Assembly (NCBI GenBank): GCA_963921795.1
Contig: OY997642.1
Span: forward strand, 64,070,140-64,134,139
Length of the DNA stretch: 64,000 bases
DNA from: Nannobrachium achirus
Lineage: Eukaryota > Chordata > Actinopteri > Myctophiformes > Myctophidae
Direction of reading: 5' to 3'
Part shown: one piece after another, positions 44,541 to 54,600 of the stretch
How positions within the stretch are numbered: the stretch's first letter is position 1
Layout: each line of letters starts with the position of its first letter
The notes under the pieces: model-generated
The model's input: only the letters and a program-made list of their open reading frames with translations
What the model was told of the DNA's origin: nothing
Database searches by the model: none
Made by a program: the position numbers and the translations under genes

Positions 44541-45939
44541 GGGTACGTTCAGACAGTGAACGCTTCGGCTCGAAACTCCCATCCACTCCCGTTATAAGGG
44601 AAAAAACGGACATGACGTACTCCGCGCCGGCCGGGACGCGTTCGAGGCGTTTCCGGTCGGGTGGACGAGCCACGAGCTGGGGGTTCATGGTTCAGCACAG
44701 CTGTACTAACCCGGCAGTGATGGACACTAACCAATGGGACAGAACGTCCTGTGGAGCTGGATTTTACCTTGTAGTTTTCTTCTCAGTCACTGATCTCTCC
44801 AAATACAGAGGGAATGCATGGAAGATATTTCAAAACAAACGGCCAGACACATGCTTCAACAAACACATGTGCTTCAATAAATGTAAACATCCTTATTGTT
44901 GTTGAATCGCCAGACTGATTTCCACTGTTTCTCCCATCTGAATAGCTTATGTGAATTATAATAAAGAATTGCAGAATGATATTACTATCCAAAATATATT
45001 TTTTATTAACTCTCGAGTAACACATAATCACACACAAACGTGGGCTACAAAAAACAATAAAAAACAAAACATATGTGCTTTATTGTCATAAATAACCATA
45101 TGCATCTGTCATTAATTATTGATGTAATCCACATATAGCCTATTAAACCCTTTATTCTTATTATAAAACGGAGTCACATTTATTTGACTGCTTTATTTAT
45201 AGGCTATAAATCTTTACAAAAAATAGACGATCTACAAGCTCACAACGCGACGCAGAGCGACACATTGTGAGCTTGTAGATTGGCTATTTTTGGCTTATTC
45301 CCCCCAAGAATATGCATAGCTGGGGTTCATATTTGTTTTCATTGATTGATTGAAGAATTTATTAGAAGGTTGCATAGGAAAATGTACAGTTCATGACAGT
45401 ACAAATCACTGGTACTCAACTAAAAGGATATCATAGCATACTTTTCGAATAATTTACACAGGAACCACTTCATGTATCTCATAGACCTAACATTGAAAAA
45501 GACAGAAAGACACAGTACTTTTCAGACGGAATTGTCAGTAACAAAAGGGGAAAAAGTAAAAAAGAAAAAAGCATGCAGTCACAAAAAAAATTAATAACTG
45601 GGGAAAAATAAATAATAGTAATACATTGAAATGGGAGACATTTACAAAGGAAAGGGGGCTTAGTTTCAGGTGGTGCACTAATGTTTTCATATTTGCTGGA
45701 TAGGCCTAATGTGGAATTCATATTCATGTTGAGTAGGGTAGGCTACATTCCTTGATCTGTCCTTCTGCAAATCGCGCTAGTCAAAAGAACTACACGTCCT
45801 TCTGACCAGCGCCATGTTGACTCTCCCATAATGCAGCTCGGGGCTCACAGGAACAGCCGAGGATGACAGGATATGGAATTACACCAGGTGCGGAATTGAG
45901 ACCGTTTTGAGCCTAAGCGTCCACTGTGTGAACGTACCC
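44541..45939 (+). mobile_element. Harbinger-like non-autonomous element, ~1.4 kb
   Basis: TIR GGGTACGTTCAGACAGTGAACGC is mirrored at the right end (GCGTCCACTGTGTGAACGTACCC) with a few mismatches. It has TAA target duplications, as in PIF/Harbinger. It interrupts the RTE-like LINE. Inside are a hairpin element (45,219-45,292) and a diverged CR1-like LINE 3' end (45,344-45,480). No transposase. Confidence 0.8.
45219..45292. repeat. Palindromic hairpin element, copy 8
   Basis: AAAATAGACGATCTACAAGC...AGCTTGTAGATTGGCTATTT. It lies outside the giant palindrome, so the family is mobile or at least dispersed. Confidence 0.8.
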
Positions 45940-46051
45940 TAACTCCACTCTGTTCAGGAGTTCCTGTGCATGTGTCATGTTGTCGGAGAGCAGGCTGATG
46001 TCGTCCGCATAGTTCAGGTCCGTCAGGACTACTGTGGGATGTCGTCTCGAC

Positions 46052-47221
46052 TAGGGTTGGGACCCGAAACCGGTTCTTTTTAGGAACCGGTTCCATGATA
46101 GCGGGTCCAGAACCGGGTCAATCATTTTTGCCGGTCCGATTCTCTTAACGGGTCTCGACATCAGCGCGCATTAGCGGTGAGTGGTGACGTCAGGCCACCT
46201 CTACAGAAGGAATGCTTGGAATGTCCGCCTAACCAACGCTTAACGTCAACGTTTAACCCCCCCGGCTCGGCGGCTCCACCGAGCGCGTTGAGCGTCACGG
46301 CAACGCTGGGAACGCTCCGGTTTTAATCATTGAAGGGTGCTCCACTGCCGCTCCACCGACGTTCAAGCAGGAAGGCTCGCTGCCAGCGTGCCTCGTTGCA
46401 GGAGCGGAGGAGAGCTCCGCGATTTTGATTGAAAAAGAGAGCAGTTGAGTGCTGTGTCTACTTTGCTGCTACAGAGCATAGCACTAATAGTAATCAGTGC
46501 TAAGGGCTAACAACAACAATGCTGTACAGATGCATGTCTCTGCCACTGTTAACAATGTGGAAACAACGTTTCTACTGAAAACAAGAATTGACACAGTCAA
46601 TATATAAAATGGTGGGTTAGAAAATCAGGGACTTTGAACAGTCTATCCACAATGAGACACTAGGTCTTGACTTTGATGCAGTATTGATTTTGAAAAGAGG
46701 GTTAGAGTTGTTGTTATGCCTTAGTTTGTGTCTGGCTTACAGTACAGTTGGCTTGCTATGTACCAGAGGAAAAAGGCATTCTTTGATACAGTATTGAAAA
46801 GAGGGTAAGAGTGTTGTTTAAAAAAAGAACAGGATTTGACATTTAAGAATTGACACTTTTCTGTCATTTGCAATTTGCTACTGTATAGAGGATAAGAGAA
46901 CATCTACAAAATACAGGATTCCTTGTAAGACAGACAAGAGAACTGAAATGTAATTGTTTTTTTTTTTGTCATTTGATAGTTCTACTGTATTGAAAAGAGC
47001 ATAAGAAAAAACAGTATCTACTACTAATATTAGAAAATATACTAACTACTGTTGGAACGCCCATTAGGCTTATGTAAACAACTACTGTTAATAATGGATG
47101 TCAGAAAATATGAAAAAATATATATATTGGAACCGTTAAGAGAACCGTTAGGAACCGGAATCGTTAAGAGGGAATAGCTAAGGACTCGTAATCGTTAAAA
47201 TCCTAACGAGTCCCAACCCTA
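46052..47221 (+). mobile_element. hAT-like non-autonomous element, 1,170 bp
   Basis: TIR TAGGGTTGGGAC with its reverse complement GTCCCAACCCTA, and a perfect 8-bp duplication GTCTCGAC (46,044-46,051 and 47,222-47,229). Removing it restores the LINE sequence. AACCGGTTC-type palindromes lie near the left end. No transposase frame. Confidence 0.9.
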
Positions 47222-47320
47222 GTCTCGACCTCCTTGGTGTCAGTGTGAAGCCAAGATCTGGCTAGGGTGTCTCCCTGCATTACACCAGCTATCTAATGCT
47301 TATGCTTAACTTAACAAATC

Positions 47321-48139
47321 ATCATCATACATTGACTTTGTCTCAATTCCAAACAATCCAAATGATAGAAACGGTAAAACAAACTGTTCAGTGTGTCCTA
47401 CAACAGCAGACAGGAAGACAGACTGCTTGCAGGAGGTGCAAGAAGCTCATATGTTTTAACTTATTTTGTTTTAATTTAAAGAGTGCAGTTCCCAACACAG
47501 GTTTTAAGAATCCCAGGGCAAAATTATTAGTGCCACAACCAATAATAATTCTAATAATGTTGGTATAAGAGCGGCAAAAACACTAGTGTATTTTAACTGT
47601 CGCTGGAGTAGCGGGAACGCCGCCGCCACCTCCCGCAATGCTGTGGCCCTCGGCTTGGTACCATAGACACAATTCGGCCCTTGGGGAAAACTAATAGGGG
47701 GAACCCTGGTATAGACCATACAGGAGTGCCAAATTTATATGGCTCTGTTGCACTGCACTGTAATGTAATTTGCTGAAAATCAGCACTGACAGTTTCTCCT
47801 CAATGATATGCCATTCTGTTATTGCACGGCTTGGATTGGCTGCCGTTCCGTGATGGATGGAATAAGTCCACATTCAAAGACGTATTTGACATGAATTTAA
47901 TGTGGGCGGGCTGCGGGACAGACTGGGCTGTGAAAATTGATGTGGTACGTGGTGCGGGGCAGGCTGGGCTGGGTCAGAAAATTAAAATGTGCCGGATCCG
48001 CAGTCCAAATAAAACCCTGACCCGCACATCACTACTACCTACCTACCTACCTACCTACCTACCTACCTATTTTTCTAACTGTCTGTCCCCGTCCGCCGAT
48101 CCGTATACAGTGTACATGCACATGTGTGATAACAGTGAT

Positions 48140-48213
<74 letters not shown>

Positions 48214-48214
48214 G
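47321..48214 (+). other. Gene R intron, 3' part before B2
   Basis: Unassigned sequence to about 47,920, then a hAT-like end related to 8,520-8,650 (47,930-48,035), (TACC)n (48,034-48,068) and (CT)n (48,140-48,210), the last forming the polypyrimidine tract of B2. Confidence 0.65.
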
Positions 48215-48520
48215 ATTCAGTGAGGTTGGTGAATGGGACCAGTTTGTGTTCAGGCAGAGTGGAGGTGAAGTCTGATCAGTCGTGGCTCTCAGTGTGTGAA
48301 GGTGACTTTGACCAGCAGGATGCAGAGGTGATCTGTAGGGAGCTTTACTGTGGGGCTCCTTCAGTCCTCCAGGGGGCGCTCTATGGAGAAGGGAAGGCTC
48401 CAATGTGGACCAAAGAGTTCCAATGTGAAGGCAGTGAGTCTGCTCTCATGGACTGTAGAACCTCAGACTCTACTAGAAACAGCTGCTCACCTGACAAAGT
48501 TGTTGGACTCACTTGCTCAG
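48215..48520 (+). CDS. SRCR gene R, exon B2 (eight-cysteine SRCR)
   Basis: A 306-nt phase 1-1 exon, acceptor CTCTCCAG after about 35 CT units, donor CAG|GTAAAAG. All eight cysteines are present (SLC, SVC, VIC, YC, FQC, MDC, NSC, LTC). It has Y in place of G in the usual LGCG (ELYCG). It lies outside the giant palindrome. Confidence 0.9.
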
Positions 48521-49065
48521 GTAAAAGATAAACACACTTGGAAGGAATATCTTTCGCGCAAAACAAATGCTTGCAATGAATTTAGAATGAGTAAGTGAGC
48601 ATTATGTTCCTGTATAGGCTAAAAGTGCAATATGGCCACAATTTTTAATGTGTGTGGCTAACATGCATTTTGGAAAAAGTACGTCCAGAGGAAACTTTGT
48701 GCAGAATGTGGTGATTGTATCACAAGCCAGGCAACGGCCAATGGCTGATAGGTGGAGCCGGTGATCCCCCAGGCTGCGATCAGGCGCCAGTGGTGGGCGT
48801 ACAACAAACTTTGAGCGCTTTGTGCTTTTGTTCCAGAAGCAGCACTCAAAAATTTACGTTTACAACTCAAAATCTGTTTTTGTCGAAAAGTTCTGCTGAG
48901 ATTAAGTTATCATTCTACCCTTCCATAGGCAGAGAGAGAACCCTAATAGGCAGTGCAGAAGCCTCATTCCTTTACCTTGTTTCTGATTAGAATTATTGAG
49001 TGTGTTACACTTGCCCCACTACTTTTGCCCCAGTCAGTCTCCCCTACACTCTTGTCTCTGTACAG
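48521..49065 (+). other. Gene R intron between B2 and A3
   Basis: 545 bp, unique sequence. No repeat or exon recognised. Confidence 0.6.
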
Positions 49066-49380
49066 AGTGTGATGATGTCAGGTTGGTGGGAGGAACCAAT
49101 AACTGCACTGGCATGCTGGAGATGAAACACCAGAGACTTTGGAAACAAGTGAGTCCGACTGTTCGCTGGAACAACAAACAATGGAATTTGAAGACATCAG
49201 CTGTATTGTGTAGACAGCTGGGCTGTGGCTCTGCTGTTTCAACATACAGGACTTATGGTTCCACATATCAAACAAAATGGAGCTTTGAATCTACCTGTGT
49301 CGGGTCTGAGTCTCTACTTTGGGAGTGCGGACAAATTTGGCAGAGGAATTCCACTGACCTAATAGAGGTGACCTGTTCAG
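49066..49380 (+). CDS. SRCR gene R, exon A3 (six-cysteine SRCR)
   Basis: A 315-nt phase 1-1 exon, acceptor CTCTGTACAG, donor CAG|GTAATAC. The domain begins ECDDVRLVGGTNNC and continues VLCRQLGC, STC, WEC and VTCSG. C2 and C7 are absent; an extra cysteine precedes the domain. It has an insertion (VRWNNKQWNLKTS) compared with A1 and A2, so it is an older duplicate. Confidence 0.85.
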
Positions 49381-49419
49381 GTAATACAAACAATAACCGT
49401 GATCTTTATAGTCTCTTAC

Positions 49420-49455
<36 letters not shown>

Positions 49456-49837
49456 CATGTGACAATCGACAATTTCAAAGGGACTGGTTTTTGATGATGT
49501 TTTATATAGTATTGTTTACATGTGTCTGTCATTTAATGTTTCAATGAATTGAGCTTAGTAGACAAAAGTCCTAGGAGGGACTTTACAGTGGGAAGTCAGT
49601 GGTAAGTCCAAGCCTTGTCTTGGAGCAACCCAGTCTCCAGACAAAAACGTCAGTATGGAGAAAGAGGGACCTTAGCCAGGTATGAAATAGTGTCATCTCA
49701 CACCTGGGTGTCAATTCAGTGAAGACAAAAATGGAGATCAGGCACAACAATGGTGAGAAAATTACTTTGCAGGGAAAGACCAGGGAAGTATGACGAGGTC
49801 AGCTTTCATGTATGGCTGTATCTATCTGTTCATCATC

Positions 49838-49909
<72 letters not shown>

Positions 49910-49912
49910 ACG

Positions 49913-49948
<36 letters not shown>

Positions 49949-50019
49949 TGTGTGTGTGTTTGTGCGTGCGTGCGTGCGTGTCTGTGTGCGTCTCTTGTTT
50001 GTCTCTGTGACCCCCCCAG
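49381..50019 (+). other. Gene R intron between A3 and B3, microsatellite-rich
   Basis: Holds (TGTC)n at 49,424-49,452, unique sequence, then (TG)n and (TGCG)n at 49,840-49,980, ending in C7AG. Confidence 0.8.
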
Positions 50020-50325
50020 AGTCAGTGAGGTTGGTGAATGGGACCAGTGTGTGTTCAGGCAGAGTGGAGGTGAAGTCTGATCAGTCGTGGCTCTCAGTGT
50101 GTGAAGGTGACTTTGACCAGCAGGATGCAGAGGTGGTCTGTAGGGAGCTTGGCTGTGGGGCTCCTTCAGTCCTCCAGGGGGCGCTCTATGGAGAAGGAAA
50201 GCCTTCAATGTGGACCAAAGAGTTCCAGTGTGAAGGCAGTGAGTCTGTTCTCCTGGACTGTAGAACCTCAGACTCAACTAGAAACACCTTCTCCCCTGAC
50301 AAGGCTGTTGGACTCACCTGCTCAG
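50020..50325 (+). CDS. SRCR gene R, exon B3 (group B SRCR missing C7)
   Basis: A 306-nt phase 1-1 exon, acceptor CCCCCCCAG, donor CAG|GTAAAAT. Seven of eight cysteines remain. The C7 position in STRNTC of the other B domains is STRNTF here (TGC to TTC). Its expected partner C2 (LSVC) is retained, leaving one unpaired cysteine. It is otherwise close to B2. Confidence 0.9.
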
Positions 50326-50409
50326 GTAAAATAACAAACTGGATTAATGTTTAGTTAATAATGGATGTTGATATTACTTTTCACTGGTTCATCTCTTGTC
50401 TTTGCACAG

Positions 50410-50730
50410 TGTTTTATGATGTCAGATTGGTGGGAGGAACCAGTCACTGCACTGGCACACTGGAGATGAAACACCAGGGAGAGTGGAGACGAGCAGATGT
50501 TAGCAGTAGCACATTTAATCAGGAGTCGGATGTGGAGGCATCAACTGTAGTGTGTAGACAGCTGGGCTGTGGCTCCTTTATTTCAAAGGATCTACGAAAT
50601 TCTGAAATGCAACCTTCGTGGGAAATTAGAGCTTCCTGTAAAGGGACTGAGTCTTCTCTGATGGAGTGTGGAAAAATACAGCACTCTAAAAGGAGTACTT
50701 TTCCTTTTAGAGTGGAGGTGATCTGTTCAG
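50410..50730 (+). CDS. SRCR gene R, exon A4 (six-cysteine SRCR)
   Basis: A 321-nt phase 1-1 exon only 84 bp after B3, acceptor TTTGCACAG, donor CAG|GTAAAGC. Cysteines at TSHC, VVCRQLGC, ASC, MEC and VICSG; C2 and C7 are missing. The C2 region is replaced by RRADVSSSTFNQESDVEAS. It is followed by (CTTT)n and a long (CA)n. Confidence 0.85.
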
Positions 50731-50748
50731 GTAAAGCAATGTCTTTGT

Positions 50749-50776
50749 TTCTTTCTCTTTCTTTCTTTCTTTCTTT

Positions 50777-50867
<91 letters not shown>

Positions 50868-50893
50868 CATATATACATACATACATACACACA

Positions 50894-50922
<29 letters not shown>
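50749..50922 (+). repeat. (CTTT)n, (CA)n and (ATAC)n microsatellites
   Basis: CTTT units (50,749-50,775) are followed by about 40 CA units (50,779-50,860) and ATAC units (50,862-50,922), starting 19 bp after the A4 donor. Confidence 0.95.
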
Positions 50923-50924
<2 letters not shown>

Positions 50925-51340
50925 TTGGTATAAGAGTGAATCAATGAATAGTGAATACATAATCTTAAGCAACAAAACATTGCTTATTGCTTATATTTTG
51001 TAATCAAGGTCATACTTAACCAAGACCAACCGATCAGTGCAGCAATTTTAGGAACATTTGAGATTCAGGTAGCCTGCATAAATTCAAAGACCTTCTGTAA
51101 ACTCAACAATTAAAATTAAAGTATCCCCCTATATTGTCTTCAACATTTTCCAGTCAAGTAACCCTTAGCTGAGGGGTTTTAACTCATACAGTGCCCCGGG
51201 CCACAAGTGGCCGCTAGAGTGCCAGAAATATCTGTATAGGCCTTCGCTCTAGCTACCGTAGAAGAAGACAGTACTGCCTTGTGTTTTCACTGCAGCCGCT
51301 GCTATGGGGGACTAGAGGAGGAAGTTGGCTAACACTTAGC
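50923..51340 (+). other. Intron sequence, unassigned
   Basis: No gene or repeat recognised; upstream flank of the LINE. Confidence 0.5.
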
Positions 51341-51633
51341 CTTTGATTGATTGATTGAAGACTTTATTAGAAGTTTGCATAGGAAAAGGTACAGTTTCAT
51401 GACGGTACAGTTCACTGGTACAAGGTCTACTAAAAGGAGATCCATGAAAAGACTAAGCTTATTTCCACTGGAAACCATTGAAGTATCTCATATAACATTG
51501 AATGACAGACAGATAGAACACAGTACTATGCAGTAGATATGTAAAGAAAAACAAAACAAAGACAGTAATTCTTAAACAAACAGTATATACAAAGAAGGGG
51601 CAGGGGAGGGTAGGGTTGGGGCTAGGTTCATTA
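51341..51633 (-). mobile_element. 3' UTR of the intact CR1-like LINE
   Basis: Between the stop codon and the (TTGA)n 3' terminus. It contains GAAGACTTTATTAGAAGTTT (as read on plus), the same end found at 14,231, 20,333 and 45,344. Confidence 0.85.
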
Positions 51634-54600
51634 TTACCAGTTGCGAACGGCTGCTGCCTGTAAGTGGCTTTTCAGGGCAATTTTAAAGGATGCAAGTGAT
51701 CCACACTCCTTTATGGCCTTCGGTAAGGCTTTCCACATTTTGGTGGTATAGCAGAAAAAAGAGTTTGACCCTTTGTTGGTTTTGACTCTGGGTTGAAAGT
51801 GATCTGTGGCGCTGCCTCTGGTGTTGTAATTATGGACATCCTTAATGTTTATAAAGTATTTTGACAGGTACTTGGGTATCATAGTGGTGTAGTGTATCTT
51901 GTACACCAGGCCCATTGCAAGCTGCTGTACTCTGTCATCTACTCTGAGCCACCCCACTCTTAATTGGTGAGTAGCGGTGAGGTGAGTCTGATAGGGAAGG
52001 CTAAGCAGGACCCTAATTAGTTTATTTTGGGCTGTTTGGAGTTTAGTTTTCAGGGCTTGTGGGGCGTCACGATACCATACGTGGACTCCGTAGTCAAAGA
52101 GGGGCTGGATTATTGCACCAGCTATGGTCTTCAGTGTGTTAAAATTGACCATCGGGGCTATCCTCTGTAGGAAACGAGTTCGTTGGTTGATTTTATTTAT
52201 TACTTTAGAAGTCATCTTTTCACTGGAAAGATTAGCTTCCAGGATACATCCTAAGTAAGAGATTTCGTTTTTTCGTGTTATGACCTTGTCACCCACTTTG
52301 ATTGTGAAGTTATCGACCTTTTTGAGGTTATGATTTGTTCCAAAGAGGATGGACTCCGTTTTTCCCAGGTGAATTGATAATTTGTTGTCGTTAAGCCATG
52401 TGCAGATCTTACTTAGTTCAGAGTTAAGTGTCTTCTCAACCTGCAAGTGGTCCTTGCCCGAGACTAGGAGAGCCGAGTCATCCGCGAACAGGAACAGGTT
52501 GCAGTCACAAGCAGATGCCATGTCGTTCACGTATATTAGGAACAACAGAGGCCCCAGTATGCTACCTTGAGGAACACCACAGCTTACTGGGAGGGGGGGG
52601 GACATGGTACCGTTAATCTCCACCACCTGTTCCCTCCCCACCAGGTAAGATTGCATCCAACTCACTGCTGCGCTGTCAAGACCGATGGCTTTTAGTTTCT
52701 CAATCAGAATAGAATGATTTACGGTATCAAATGCCTTCTGGAGGTCCATCATGACCATGCCGCTATATTTGCCGTCATCCGCTTCGCGTTTGATTTGGTC
52801 AGTCAAATAGAGAAGGCATGTGTCGGTGGAATGAGATTTTCTGAATCCAGATTGGAACTCGTAAATCAGATTATTCTCATCGAGATATCTTGCAATCTGT
52901 TCGTAGACTATTTTCTCCATGACTTTGGATATGGAGCTGAGAATGGAAACGGGACGGTAGTTTCCAGGGTCTAGTTTGCTACCTTTTTTATGCAGGGGGG
53001 TTACTTTTGCTAGTTTGAAGTCCTGTGGGACATGACCCTGTTCGATGGAAAGGTTAATTATGTGGGTAATGATTGGAGCAATGGTGGCGGCTGAATCTCT
53101 GAGAAATCTAGCTGGAATTTTATCAAGGCCAGTGGCCTTGTGCTGAGGTAGGGCGCTCAGTTTTTTAAACACTTCATCAGTTGTCACTGTGGCAAGTTTA
53201 AAACTGTCTTTTATGACACCCAGTTTATTGTAGTATTTCTTAACAAAATTTATACCATACCGCCCAGATGGGGCGACCAGTCTTTCAACCAGTGAATGGG
53301 CCATGGTGGTAAAGGTTTTGTTAAGATGGGTAGCTACTTCACATTTGTCAGAAATGAGAGCGGCGTCCGTTTTGATGTTTATGCTGTGGCATATGTTTTT
53401 AGATTTTAAGCCTAATTGGTTGTTAAGCAACTTCCATAGGTCTCGTGGTTTATTTTTGTATTCGTCGATTTTGGTGTCGATGTAGTCTTTTTGGGCGGAT
53501 CTACATAGTGCGATCGTCTGGTTTCTGAGTTTCTTGCACTGAGCAGTAAGATGTTTGATTTGGATCTTGAGGTCAGGGTTGAATTTTTTCCTAAGCTTTT
53601 TGCAACACTTACGTTTTTCATCGTACTTTTTGTCTCTGAGTTTAGCTGATTCGGCTATATCTGAGTTATACCATGGCTCTTGGCGGGCTTTAACCCTGGT
53701 GGTTTGCAAGGGGGCCACGTCGTCTAGAGCATTGGTCAATTTGGTTTTAAAACCACACCATGCTCCTTCGACATTTGTACAATTCAGTTCAGAAGAAAAG
53801 TCAGTATTCGCTAGTGTGTGATTTAATGCCTCACTGGAGTAGTTTTTGAGGCTTCTAGCTACCACTGTTTTGTGACCACTAGCCTTGGGTTTGTGTATTT
53901 TACGCGTACAGTAGATCATGTAATGATCACTAAGACCGCATACAATAGCCCCGCTAGCGGTGACTTTGGATTTGTCTGTGGTTACGATGAGATCTATGAG
54001 GGTTTGGGAGTGCTCCGTCACCCTGGTAGGTACGGTAACGAGCTGAGTGAGACCATATTGATTACATAACCCATTAAAGGACTTGAACAGGGGTGTTTCT
54101 TTACGCAAAGCACAAACATTCCAGTCGCCCAAAGCATAATACTCAATACCGTCCACCTTTGCTAAGCTCTCCTCAAACAGCTCAAAGAAGTCATTCTGGT
54201 CAGGGGGTCTATAGACTGCGCATATTAGTATATTTTTAGCATGTTCAAAAATTATCTCGACCCATACAGTTTCAAGAGAGCTGTGGTGTAGGTCAGGGCG
54301 AATGATAAAATTTAAATCATTGTGAATATACATGCAAACACCGCCTCCCTTCCTGTTCCTATCATTCCTAATGACAGTGTAATTGGCTATTTCAATGCTA
54401 GTATCTGAGAATGAGTCATCGAGTTTAGTCTCTGAGAAGGTTAAAATGTGTACCTTACCATCAAGAAACATAGCTTTGATTTGTTCCAGTTTGGGTTTCA
54501 AACTGTTGATGTTGAGATGAATCATTTTCAGTCCTCTTTTCACAAAAGTACCTTTCATGTCTGAGGTGTTCAAATAGCCATTATCAGGGCTGGGGGAGGG

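Larger units (their letters stand above)
43840..47320 (-). pseudogene. 5'-truncated RTE-like LINE, split by two DNA elements
   Basis: Three pieces (about 43,869-44,540, 45,940-46,051 and 47,222-47,291) join into one minus-strand reverse transcriptase tail. Motifs are GVMQGDTLA, then LLYGSECWTL, LDWCYTRMLRAVL, HVTNKSLYEGIPR, RRMRLAGHCQRH and HRPRGRPTITCVDVL. The 29-bp direct repeats at 43,840-43,868 and 47,292-47,320 (TCTAATGCTTATGCTTAAC...) look like its target-site duplication, overlapping the stop codon. A frameshift occurs near 44,350. Family assignment (RTE or a related clade) is from motif style. Confidence 0.75.
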
